Positions 1-7,868 of a stretch of DNA of 13,395 nucleotides are shown one piece after another. Source of the stretch: Thermomicrobiales bacterium (GTDB lineage Bacteria > Chloroflexota > Chloroflexia > Thermomicrobiales > UBA6265); contig JADLCW010000267.1 in the NCBI GenBank assembly GCA_020847015.1, forward strand, positions 1-13,395, in the 5' to 3' direction. How positions within the stretch are numbered: position 1 is the stretch's first letter; each line of letters begins with the position of its first letter. The notes under the pieces were generated by a model. That model was not told the DNA's origin. It saw only the letters and a program-made list of their open reading frames with translations, and did no database searches. A program made the translations under genes and the position numbers.

Positions 1-765
1 CTGGAGCGGTTCGGCGAAGCGCGCCGGCGCCTCTTCGATGCTCAGAGGAGCGCGCCGGTCCGGACCAGCGAGCGAGGTCAGCAGCAGCGCGACATCCTCC
101 ACGGTGCGACCCATCGGTCCTTGCACCGAAAGGCTAAACCAGGGCGCCATGCTCGGCCACGTCGGAACGCGCCCCGGCGAGGGGCGGAACCCGACCACGT
201 TGCACCAACCGGCGGGGTTGCGCAGCGAACCGCCGAGATCGCTGCCATCGGCGATGGGCTGCATGCCGCAGGCAAGCGCGACCGCCGCGCCACCGCTGCT
301 GCCGCCGCAGGAGACGCCGAGGTCAGAGGGGTTGCGGGTCGGGCCGAACACGGGGTTGAAGGTGTGGGAGCCGGCCGCGAACTCCGGAACGTTGGTTTTG
401 CCGATGGTGATGGCTCCGCCCTGACGTGCCCGCTCCACGATCAGCGCATCTTGCTCCGGCACGAAATCGCGGAAAATGGGCGAACCCCAAGTGGTGCGGA
501 TGCCGGCGGTGAGCATGGTGTCCTTGTGGGCGATGGGCAAGCCGTGCAGCGGGCCGGTCGCCTTGCCGCGCGCCAGCGCCTCATCGGCAGCACGGGCGCC
601 CTCAATGGCGCGCTCCGGGAGAAACGTGACGATGGCGTTGACCGCGGGGTTGATGCGTTCGATCTGAGCCAGCGTCGCCGCCATCACCTCGGCCGCCGAC
701 ACCCGTCGCTGCCGAATCGCCCCGGCCATCTCCACCGCGCTGCCGAACAGCAGATCGTCCGTCAC
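1..765 (-). CDS. Amidase-signature family hydrolase, N-terminal part (gene runs off the left edge)
   Basis: This is the first 255 residues of an amidase-signature enzyme, a family that hydrolyses carbon-nitrogen amide bonds with a Ser-cisSer-Lys triad. All three residues are visible: Lys81 in GLPIAHKD, cis-Ser156 in CGGSSGG and nucleophile Ser180 in DLGGSLRNP. The spacings of 75 and 24 residues match those of fatty acid amide hydrolase. Family members are usually about 450-500 residues, so roughly the C-terminal half lies outside the window. I chose the GTG start at 765 because a strong GGGAGGGGG ribosome site lies six bases upstream and the N-terminal helix region follows at once; the first in-frame ATG is Met13. 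There is no signal peptide, so it is probably cytosolic. The substrate cannot be told from this half; GatA is possible but no gatB or gatC is visible. The gene is divergent from the regulator at 1111. Confidence 0.95.
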   Translation of the reverse strand, partial: MTDDLLFGSAVEMAGAIRQRRVSAAEVMAATLAQIERINPAVNAIVTFLPERAIEGARAADEALARGKATGPLHGLPIAHKDTMLTAGIRTTWGSPIFRDFVPEQDALIVERARQGGAITIGKTNVPEFAAGSHTFNPVFGPTRNPSDLGVSCGGSSGGAAVALACGMQPIADGSDLGGSLRNPAGWCNVVGFRPSPGRVPTWPSMAPWFSLSVQGPMGRTVEDVALLLTSLAGPDRRAPLSIEEAPARFAEPLQ

Positions 766-820
766 CGGGAACCCCCTCCCATGCCGCCGAATTGTGGGGG
801 CATTGTACGTGGCAGTCGGG

Positions 821-844
821 CAGCCGAGCAGCCGAGCAGCCGAG
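821..844. repeat. Three tandem copies of an 8-bp unit in the amidase/regulator intergenic region
   Basis: The octamer CAGCCGAG is repeated three times without a break. Its reverse complement CTCGGCTG occurs at 953-960, so the two arms could pair across about 110 bases. The stretch 766-1110 otherwise holds only the candidate promoter at 985-1012. Function is unknown; it may be simple slippage. Confidence 0.6.
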
Positions 845-984
845 AAGAAGCGGCGAGAAGTAGGTGGATGCCACTGCCCGCTGCTATTGGCTTTTACTTC
901 CCAGCTCGATCGCCAGCGCCCCAGCGCAGCCTGCGCACCGTCATTTCCACTGCTCGGCTGCTCGACCCCTCGACTCAGCTCCAT

Positions 985-1012
985 TTGACAACCCGGCAGC
1001 CGGCGCTACACT
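985..1012 (+). promoter_or_regulatory. Candidate sigma-70-type promoter for the regulator at 1111
   Basis: A perfect -35 box TTGACA (985-990) is followed after 16 bases by TACACT (1007-1012), a four-of-six match to the -10 consensus. It points at the HTH regulator about 100 bases downstream and leaves a leader of roughly 90 bases. It is the best promoter-like pair I saw in the window. The evidence is sequence match and position only. Confidence 0.55.
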
Positions 1013-1110
1013 CCGTCCACTCATCCGCCGGCCCCTTGCGGCCGGGGCGGACTTCGGTCGATCGGCGCGGTCGCTCACCGGAGAGCGGGCGCGGACGGAG
1101 GTTCCGGGAG

Positions 1111-1857
1111 ATGGGCGTCGAACGAGCCGCCCAGGCGGGTTCGCGCCGCGACGGGGCGGACGAACGACCCGATCGGGCCACCGAGAGCGGACGCTGGCTA
1201 TCGATCCACGCCGCGTGCGAACTTCTGGGTGTCGACCAATCCACGTTGCGGCGCTGGAGCGATGCCGGCAAGGTGCCCGTGTTCCGCACGCCGGGAGGGC
1301 ATCGTCGCTACGCCGAAGCAGATCTGCGCGCCCTCGTGGGCGGGGGACCGGTGCGACAGGAGCGCCCTCGCGTCGACCGTCGCATGGTGACCGATCGCTC
1401 CCTTTCCGCCTATGAGGAAGCGTATCTGCGTGGCGCCCGGGAGCGCCGCTGGTTCAGCACCTACGGCCCCGCCACTCAGGAGGAGCACCGCCGCCTCGGT
1501 CGCCGCCTGGTGGATCTGGCAGTGCGCTACGCCTCGGTCGGCCCGGCGGCCGGCGACCGCGATTCGCTGCTGGACGAAGGGCGTCAGATCGGCGAGCACT
1601 ATGGCCGTTCCGGAGCCGGCCACGGGTTGACCTCCGCCGAAACACTGGAGGCCTTTCTCTACTTCCGGCTGCCGGTGGTGCGAGTGGTGACGGGCATGAT
1701 CGAGGAGCAGGAGTTGGCCGCCAAGCGGGCGATCCGCCTCTTCGCCGAAATCAACCACTTCATGGATCAGGTGCTGATCGCCACGATGGAAGCCCACGTC
1801 GCCGCCTCGCGCCTCGCCGGGGGACGGCAGGGCACGCCGGCCCTCGCCGGCGATTGA
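1111..1857 (+). CDS. MerR-type HTH transcriptional regulator with a helical C-terminal domain
   Basis: The predicted protein has 248 residues. Residues about 29-75 form a MerR/excisionase-type winged helix: WLSIHAACELLGVDQSTLRRW, followed by the wing motif RTPGGHRRY at 59-67 and DLRAL. It should bind DNA in the cytoplasm. Residues about 100-235 are almost entirely helical. They resemble the globin-like N-terminal sensor domain of RsbR/RsbRD-type stressosome proteins (long amphipathic helices around EAFLYFRLPVVRVV and FAEINHFMDQVLIATMEAH); this domain match is inference from appearance. I chose the ATG at 1111 because GGAGG lies about eight bases upstream and the HTH begins soon after. The frame stays open far upstream, but that part is antisense to the amidase. 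A promoter candidate sits at 985-1012. Residues 1-28 are a charged, probably disordered tail. The target genes are unknown. Confidence 0.85.
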   Translation: MGVERAAQAGSRRDGADERPDRATESGRWLSIHAACELLGVDQSTLRRWSDAGKVPVFRTPGGHRRYAEADLRALVGGGPVRQERPRVDRRMVTDRSLSAYEEAYLRGARERRWFSTYGPATQEEHRRLGRRLVDLAVRYASVGPAAGDRDSLLDEGRQIGEHYGRSGAGHGLTSAETLEAFLYFRLPVVRVVTGMIEEQELAAKRAIRLFAEINHFMDQVLIATMEAHVAASRLAGGRQGTPALAGD

Positions 1858-2003
1858 CCGACCAGTTCACCACATGGGCGATTTCCACCGTTTTTCCGGT
1901 CGATGTCAAGCTTTTCGCCAACTGCCATGGGTATCGCCGGGGCGTGACAGCAGTCCACGAATCCGTAGCAACACCGCGCGCCGCACCGGCGGGAGCGCTC
2001 GCT

Positions 2004-2123
2004 GCGATCCGCCGATTCAACCGATTCGAACTCAAGTATCCCGCGCCGATCGCGACCTCGTGGCGCGGTTCCGCGCTACCCGTCGCGCCGTCCGTACAGC
2101 CAGAGACACATCCAGACGCGGAT
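2004..2123 (+). pseudogene. Relic of a VTC-type polyphosphate polymerase N-terminus
   Basis: One frame reads AAIRRFNRFELKYPAPIAT (2004-2057). The FNRFELKY block is characteristic of the start of bacterial VTC-domain (polyphosphate polymerase-like) proteins. The next expected block, ending in RFRA, appears in another frame (VARFRA, 2060-2077). The block SVQPETHPDAD returns in the first frame (2091-2123). Only about 35-40 codons of a domain normally near 220-250 residues remain, with at least two frame changes. The DUF4956 relic begins at the same point. VTC and DUF4956 genes are often neighbours, which supports the reading. No start codon is assigned. The match rests on short motifs, so I am moderately sure only. 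Confidence 0.45.
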
Positions 2124-2455
2124 GAAAATGAACACGATCATTTCGATGTTCGTGATGTTGACCGGGTCCAACATCGCTCGCGCCTTCGCTCGTCGGCGCG
2201 CGCTCGATCGTTCGCTTCCGCAACGCCAGCAAGGAGACGCGCGACGTCGGGTTCATCTTCTTCGCGATGGCCATCGGCATGGCGGTCGGGACGCGCTTCT
2301 GTCCGCTGGCGGTCATCACCGCCGCCGCCATCAGCGCGGCGATGATCCTGATGGAGCGCTTCAATTGGTTCAAACTCAACATTCGCAGCCAGATGTTCGA
2401 GGGGAAAACGCCTTCTGGCGACGGCTATGGCGGCGCCATCACGTCCGGCGAGCGC
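2122..2455 (+). pseudogene. Relic of a DUF4956 membrane protein gene
   Basis: DUF4956 proteins are small multi-pass membrane proteins of unknown function, often encoded beside VTC-domain and CotH-like genes. The piece at 2122-2190 reads MLTGSNIARAFA in one frame. After a net frameshift at 2191, the next frame continues VGARSIVRFRN, then RDVGFIFFAMAIGMAVG, a hydrophobic segment AVITAAAISAAMILM, and FNWFKLNIRSQMFE. The family pattern is an ARAFxLVGALSIVRFRN-like stretch, so the break looks like loss of two bases inside the LVG codons. The upstream part of the first helices and the usual C-terminal domain are missing. The reading frame runs on into CotH-like sequence, which shows that the 3' end was deleted. 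The boundary near 2455 is approximate. Confidence 0.62.
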
Positions 2456-2700
2456 GTCGCTCGCCAAGCCGAAACGACCCACGATATCGGGAGGACGGTC
2501 GATCTCTTCAACGACGCGGTCGTGCACCAGATCGCGTTGAGCTGTGATCCGGCCGAGTACGACGACCTGAGCGCGGCGTACAAGAACGCCGGGGAGAAGA
2601 CCTATATCGAGGCGACGGCGACCGCGACGGCGGTCGACGGTGCGGTCGTCGCCGTCGCCCCAAGGGTAATTCCACTCCGTTGGGCTGGCCCTATCTCCAG
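2456..2700 (+). pseudogene. Relic of a CotH-like protein N-terminus, fused in frame to the DUF4956 relic
   Basis: The frame reads VDLFNDAVVHQIALSCDP, then AEYDDLSAAYKNAGEKTYIEA. This resembles the start of the mature part of CotH-family proteins (CotH is a spore-coat kinase in Bacillus; many bacterial homologues are secreted). The family continues with a DG(x)n-GLRLKGNS block. Here KGNSTPLGWPYLQ appears one frame over at 2662-2700, so there is a frameshift near 2660. No signal peptide or start codon is present, because the DUF4956 relic joins directly. Roughly 80 codons survive from a gene usually 400-600 codons long. No further CotH-like sequence is seen before the DUF47 gene. The product is almost certainly non-functional. 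Confidence 0.58.
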
Positions 2701-2814
2701 CCGCGACGCCGGCGCCGCGGCGCGATTGACTCCTCGCGCAGCGGCCAATTCCGTTAAGCTGTCGCGCGGACGATTCGCGCTCCGGCGACAGGGGCGCGCA
2801 GGGGGGAGGCAGGC

Positions 2815-3448
2815 ATGGTTCTCGCGCGATTCTTGCCGCGAGACGAGCAATTCTTCACGTTCTTCCAGAATGCAGTGGAGAACGCCGTCGAAGCCGCCGG
2901 CGTGCTGGGCGAGATCGTCGCGCAGGAGGGAGACGTGGAGCGGGCGGTGCGCCGCTTGTCCGATCTGGAGCATCGCGGCGACGAAATCACCCACCGCATC
3001 TTTAGCGCGCTCAACAGCACCTTTGTGACGCCGATCGATCGTGATGACATCCAGGCTCTGGCGGCGACGGTGGATGACTTTCTGGACGGCATGGAAGAGG
3101 CTGGCAAGCGGCTCTGGCTCTACCGCCTGACCGACTCGCCGGAGCCGGCTCGCTTCTTGACCCGCGTGCTGCAGGAGCAGGCCGCGCAACTGGTTGTCGC
3201 CATGCCGCTGCTGGAGGCGCCTGGCAAGAACGATCAGGCGCTGCGCAAGCACGTGCTGGAGGTGCACCGCCTCGAGAACGAGGGCGACGACGCGCTCAAC
3301 CGTGCGCTGGCGACGCTCTACGATGACGCCAGCGACATCCCGACTCTCATTCGCTGCATGCGTTGGGGCGAGCTGTACGGGTTGCTGGAGGACGCGACCG
3401 ACCGCGCCGAAGATATCGCCGACGTGCTCGAAGGGGTCGTGCTGAAGA

Positions 3449-3456
<8 letters not shown>
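2815..3456 (+). CDS. DUF47 (PhoU-like) accessory protein of the Pit phosphate transporter
   Basis: The product is a 213-residue, all-helical cytosolic protein without membrane segments, the usual length for DUF47. Typical features are FFTFFQNAVENAVEAAGVL near the start, LEHRGDEITHRI (about 51-62), STFVTPIDRDDIQALAATVDD (about 68-88) and a second E/D-rich repeat, VHRLENEGDDALNRAL followed by ATDRAEDIADVLE. These acidic ExxxD-type motifs are those with which PhoU-like proteins bind metal clusters. The family partners Pit-type permeases and probably modulates them. The ATG at 2815 has a GGGGGGAGG ribosome site (2801-2809). The stop overlaps the start of the permease gene by eight bases, so the two are translationally coupled. 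No convincing promoter was found; a TTGACT at 2726 lacks a well-spaced -10 box. The gene lies directly after the VTC/DUF4956/CotH relic. Confidence 0.95.
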
Positions 3457-4453
<997 letters not shown>

Positions 4454-4501
4454 CAGCAGCGGCCGCGGCAAGCGGATGCGACCGGCCGGGCACGGGGAGC
4501 G

Positions 4502-4526
4502 TACTATCGGATAGCGGCCAATTCCG
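4502..4526 (+). promoter_or_regulatory. Candidate control element upstream of the molybdoenzyme gene
   Basis: TACTAT (4502-4507) resembles a -10 box, but no good -35 box lies 16-18 bases upstream. It overlaps a perfect 5-1-5 inverted repeat, CTATC-G-GATAG (4504-4514). Right after it, AGCGGCCAATTCCG (4513-4526) repeats exactly a 14-base string at 2740-2753, upstream of the DUF47 gene. Both copies have the same orientation and lie ahead of a start codon (30 and 61 bases away). It may be a shared regulatory site or chance. Confidence 0.25.
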
Positions 4527-4556
4527 ACCGCGTGAGTCCGCGTGCGAGGTTCCCTC

Positions 4557-6263
4557 ATGGCTGCCGGTCCGTCCCCAACCGATGCTCCTGTAACTGCCCG
4601 GTCCGCTTGGCTGGCCAACGCTGCCCGGGCCGGCGTCGTCGCGGCGCTGGCGATGTTGTTCGCTCAGTTGCTGTGGCGATTGCTCGGAAATTCCGGCGCG
4701 CCCTCGTTTCCCGAGACGATTGTCGCCGCCATCTCCCGTCTGACCCCGCTCGGGGTGTTCGGCTGGGCGACCGAGTCGTTCGGCGGGCTGGCCAAGGATG
4801 CGCTATTCGTGGTAGCGCTGCTGGGCATGCTCGCAGTCGGCCGCGCGGCGGGCGCATGGGCCGGCCGCATGGCGCTGGCGGATCGACCCGGCGGCCGCTG
4901 GCCGGCCGGGTTCGCGATCGCGGCATTGCTGTTGCTGGCGGCGCTGGTCGTCATCATGCCGCTGGCCCATTTCGGCATCTTCGCCACCGACAGTCGCTAC
5001 GGCGGCGCCATCGTGCTCCAGACTGCAATCACCTTCGCGCTGTGGGCGCTGGTTTGGGGATGGGTCGCGGGTCCGATCCCAGCGCGGCGACCGAACCCGG
5101 TTGCCGTAACGGGTGGGCCGATGGTGACGCGGCGCGGCGCCATGCAATCCGCTGCGGTTGGACTCGGCGCGCTCGTGTTGACTGGCGGCGTTGGCGCGCT
5201 GGCTTGGCGGTTGATCCGCTCGACTGGGGGCGGGAATACGGCCGCCCGCATTGATGTCGCCGGCGAGGCGACCGCCCGCGCTATCGAGGCGACCGCCGCC
5301 GCCCGCGCCGCCGGGCAGCCAATTGCGGGAGCCGCCACGCCCGAGGCGATCCCGGCCCCATCGTTCGCGCAACTGCAAGCCGACGGGTTGCTCACTCCCC
5401 GGCTGACCGCGACGGCCGACTTTTATCATGTCTCCAAGAACATCGCCGACCCCGTCGTTTCCGCCGATGGCTGGGTGCTGACTATCGACGGTCTGGTGGA
5501 ACAACCGTTGACCTTCACGCTGGATCAGTTGCAGCAGCGGGCGACGACGCAGAACATCACGACCCTCGGTTGCATCTCCAACGAACTGAACGGCGATCTG
5601 ATCTCCACCGCCGAATGGACCGGCATCCCATTGGCGGAACTGCTGCGGGAGGCGCGCGTGAAACCGGAGGCGATTGACCTCGTGTTCACCTGCGCCGACG
5701 ATTATCAGGACTCCGTTCCGGTCGCCTTGGGACTGGACCCGAAAACGCTGCTGGTGGTCGGTATGAACGGCGCTCCGCTGCCTCCCGATCACGGGTTCCC
5801 GCTCCGTGCGATCGTGCCGCCGATCTACGGCATGAAAAATACCAAGTGGCTACAACACATCGAGTTGGTGAACGAAGATTTCAAGGGTTACTGGGAAACC
5901 CGCGGCTGGAGCGATGCGGCGAACTACCAAATTTGGGGTCGCATCGACACGCCGCGCATCGGCGACGGCACACCGGCCGGACCGGCAGTGGCGGCCGGAT
6001 TGGCCTTCGCCGGCGATCGCGGGGTGCGGCAGGTGGAAGTCAGTCTGGACGAGGGCGCCACCTGGACCGACGCCGAGCTGGAGACGCCGCTGAACGCTCC
6101 CTTCACCTGGGTGCGCTGGCGCTTCCCGTTCATTGCCACCGACAGCGGACCGCTCTGGATCCGCATCACCGATGGAGCTGGCACGGTCGCCCCGCAGCAG
6201 GAGAATCCGCCGCTGCCGGATGGCGCGACCGGCTGGCCGCATCGGAATATCCATGTCGTGTGA
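4557..6263 (+). CDS. Membrane-anchored molybdopterin-dependent oxidoreductase (sulfite oxidase/MsrP fold)
   Basis: The protein has 568 residues. Residues 1-175 hold four hydrophobic segments (about 22-43, 81-102, 116-142, 149-172). A basic loop with TRRGAMQ (191-197) leads into a fifth segment (about 198-216), which looks like an internal twin-arginine signal anchor. After an Ala-rich linker (about 228-265), the oxidoreductase molybdopterin domain spans about 285-445. It contains the Mo-ligand cysteine Cys339 in TTLGCISNELNGD, FTCADDYQDSVP, and PLRAIVPPIYGMKNTKW. A C-terminal immunoglobulin-like domain of the Mo-co dimerisation type follows (about 475-568, with VEVSLDEGATW). With an inside N-terminus the catalytic part would lie outside the membrane. 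I prefer the ATG at 4557 because GAGG lies seven bases upstream; a GTG at 4542 would add five residues but has no ribosome site. The substrate is unknown: sulfite, methionine sulfoxide or others are possible. No cytochrome gene lies next to it. Confidence 0.92.
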   Translation: MAAGPSPTDAPVTARSAWLANAARAGVVAALAMLFAQLLWRLLGNSGAPSFPETIVAAISRLTPLGVFGWATESFGGLAKDALFVVALLGMLAVGRAAGAWAGRMALADRPGGRWPAGFAIAALLLLAALVVIMPLAHFGIFATDSRYGGAIVLQTAITFALWALVWGWVAGPIPARRPNPVAVTGGPMVTRRGAMQSAAVGLGALVLTGGVGALAWRLIRSTGGGNTAARIDVAGEATARAIEATAAARAAGQPIAGAATPEAIPAPSFAQLQADGLLTPRLTATADFYHVSKNIADPVVSADGWVLTIDGLVEQPLTFTLDQLQQRATTQNITTLGCISNELNGDLISTAEWTGIPLAELLREARVKPEAIDLVFTCADDYQDSVPVALGLDPKTLLVVGMNGAPLPPDHGFPLRAIVPPIYGMKNTKWLQHIELVNEDFKGYWETRGWSDAANYQIWGRIDTPRIGDGTPAGPAVAAGLAFAGDRGVRQVEVSLDEGATWTDAELETPLNAPFTWVRWRFPFIATDSGPLWIRITDGAGTVAPQQENPPLPDGATGWPHRNIHVV

Positions 6264-6360
6264 CGGAAGCCGAGGAGCCGCAGGTCACGAGAAGACGATG
6301 AGGCCTGCGAACGCGATAGGCTGCGTTCGGCGGGGCGGCGCGCTTCTACTCGTGACTTCC

Positions 6361-6404
6361 GTGTCAAAGTTTTCCTGACACAATGTCGGGATAAACCGTA
6401 CAGA
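6361..6404 (+). promoter_or_regulatory. Palindromic operator-like site and weak promoter upstream of the MarR gene
   Basis: GTGTCA (6361-6366) and TGACAC (6376-6381) form a perfect inverted repeat with a nine-base spacer. A second palindrome, GACA-CAA-TGTC (6377-6387), overlaps its right arm. The same arm contains CTGACA (6375-6380), a five-of-six -35 box, followed after 18 bases by TACAGA (6399-6404), a weak -10 box. A symmetric site on top of a promoter, 200 bases ahead of a MarR gene, is the usual picture of autorepression. That assignment is inference. Confidence 0.38.
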
Positions 6405-6487
6405 TCGAGGAAAATATTTGGCAGTCATTCCCGACTTTCCTGGTCGCTGCGGGGACGTATCCTGAAGTCGGTAGATTAGACAGCCCG

Positions 6488-6529
6488 GCGCCGCCTGCGG
6501 CGCGACCCGACGCGATCGGTCGGGGTCGC
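6488..6529 (+). other. Two adjacent hairpins in the presumed leader of the MarR gene
   Basis: GCGCCGC (6488-6494) pairs with GCGGCGC (6497-6503). GCGACCCGAC (6502-6511) pairs with GTCGGGGTCGC (6519-6529) around a seven-base loop, with one bulged G. Neither is followed by a T run, so they are not ordinary terminators. They lie 60-100 bases before the start codon. In DNA this GC-rich such pairings arise easily, so a role is uncertain. Confidence 0.35.
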
Positions 6530-6588
6530 CGCCCGCGCCGGCAGGATCGGGAGCGAACCCGGTTCGCCCCGCCAGGAGAGAAACGATC

Positions 6589-7149
6589 ATGTCCGCCCCT
6601 CTACATGTCGAAGCGCACGAGCAGACGGCCCACCTCGCGACTCGCGCCGTGCATCCCGGTTGGCTGGCAGCCGAGCCGCCCGTGGATGCAGCGATGGCCG
6701 ATGGTCCGCAGGCGGCGCGCTTTGCCGCGTTTTTGCAACTGCAAAAGACCGCCGGTGCGTTGGATCGCGCCGCCACTGACGTACTGGCCGATCTGCATCT
6801 GACGGCCGGAGCCTTCGCCGCCCTGCTGGCGCTGGAAGATGCCGGCGAGCGCGGTCTGGCCCCGTCGGAATTGGCCCGCAAGCTGGCGGTGGCGAGGCGC
6901 ACCGCCACGCTCTATGTGGACATCCTGACGCGCAACGGCTGGGCCGAGCGCCACGCCCATCCGGCCGACCGTCGGATGGTGCTGGCGGTGCTGACCCCAT
7001 CCGGCCTGGCGCTGCTGGACGATTTGGGCGAGGCCTACAAGCGCCGGCTTGCCGCGCTGATGGACGGGATTAGCCCGATCCAGGCTGAGCGGCTGCGCCA
7101 ATTGTTGGCGCTAATCCCGGTCGACGGCGCCGAGCCAGCGGCCGAGTAG
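6589..7149 (+). CDS. MarR-family transcriptional regulator
   Basis: This is a 186-residue winged-helix regulator. Residues about 45-85 form the helical dimerisation part. LAPSELARKLAVARRTATLYVD (about 90-111) is the helix-turn-helix. The wing carries the family hallmark HPADRRMVLAVLTPSG (124-139), with the Asp-Arg pair at 127-128. The C-terminal helices (about 140-178) complete the dimer interface. The ATG at 6589 follows AGGAGA by about eight bases. The N-terminal tail of about 40 residues, longer than in typical 140-150-residue MarR proteins, contains four histidines (6, 10, 15, 22). The gene stands alone, with palindromes upstream at 6361-6387 and its own terminator. It is probably a ligand-responsive repressor, perhaps of itself or of the molybdoenzyme gene upstream; neither target is proven. 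Confidence 0.93.
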   Translation: MSAPLHVEAHEQTAHLATRAVHPGWLAAEPPVDAAMADGPQAARFAAFLQLQKTAGALDRAATDVLADLHLTAGAFAALLALEDAGERGLAPSELARKLAVARRTATLYVDILTRNGWAERHAHPADRRMVLAVLTPSGLALLDDLGEAYKRRLAALMDGISPIQAERLRQLLALIPVDGAEPAAE

Positions 7150-7170
7150 GAACGTTCGAGCACGCGAGCC

Positions 7171-7211
7171 ACGAGGCGCCGCGCGAATGCGTGGCGCCTC
7201 GTCGTTTGTCT
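7171..7211 (+). terminator. Intrinsic terminator of the MarR gene
   Basis: ACGAGGCGCC (7171-7180) pairs perfectly with GGCGCCTCGT (7193-7202). Inside this, CGC and GCG extend the stem around a GAAT loop. The T-rich stretch CGTTTGTCT follows. It starts 21 bases after the MarR stop codon. Confidence 0.85.
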
Positions 7212-7212
7212 C

Positions 7213-7868
7213 ACGGTCGATCCTGCCGTGGCGTCAGTTTCAATGCCGTCGTCAGCAACCCCGGGCCGTCTGGTCCCATCGCGGCTCGTCCCCAGGCGGC
7301 CCATGGCCGGTGCGCCCCAAGCGTCACGTTTGGCGCGATCGTCGGCCCAAGTTCCCGGATCGCGTTTCAGGGCGGCGATGGCCGCGTTCGACTGTCCCAG
7401 ATGGCGCGCCACCGCTCTGCCTCCACCAAGCGGGCTGCCGCCGCGGAGGCGGATAACACTCGTGGGGTAGTTTCGGCGCGCCGTCGATCCCGATGGTGTG
7501 GGGGATCTGTCTTGATTGGTCCAAGTGATGCCGCGATGGGTCGGAGCCCAACGGACGAGGCCAAGACCGCCATTCAATTGTCGGGGCGCCATCGGGCGTA
7601 CTGCGTGGCAGTATGCCCTGCTCTCTTCGCACAGGCTCCATTTGACCCGCTCCCTCCCAACTCAGCACAAGCGCTCGATCTGAAAGGTGTCCGTGAGCTG
7701 CGAAACCGCGCGGGGTTCGAGTAGCCATTGGAATCGTGCATCCATGCGATGCAGTGCTTGCCGTAGTGGCACGATCTGGCCAGCCCTTCTCGACCTGCGA
7801 TCGCCGCCGGGCTTTGGATCGGGAGGCGTGCTGCGGAGAAGAACAATGCGGATCCCCCCGTCCGGCCT
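7213..7868. other. Stretch without a recognisable gene
   Basis: Open frames exist on both strands here, for example 7324-8196 on the minus strand. Their translations are rich in Arg, Pro and Ser, lack conserved blocks, and have no ribosome sites. I recognise no domain, RNA gene, transposase or terminal repeat. Together with the relics that follow, it looks like decaying or spacer DNA. Confidence 0.6.

Noticed and set aside
121..1110. Long plus-strand open frame upstream of the HTH regulator, continuous with it
   Set aside because: It is antisense to the amidase, whose triad and motifs are clear on the minus strand. The upstream translation is Arg/Ala/Gly-rich without conserved blocks, and the ribosome site supports the start at 1111.
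2726..2760. TTGACT and TAAGCT as a promoter for the DUF47 gene
   Set aside because: The spacing is 23 bases, too long for a sigma-70-type promoter, and no alternative -10 box fits.
4803..5792. Minus-strand open frame of 329 codons opposite the molybdoenzyme
   Set aside because: It is a shadow frame with low-complexity Arg/Gly/Gln-rich sequence and no ribosome site.
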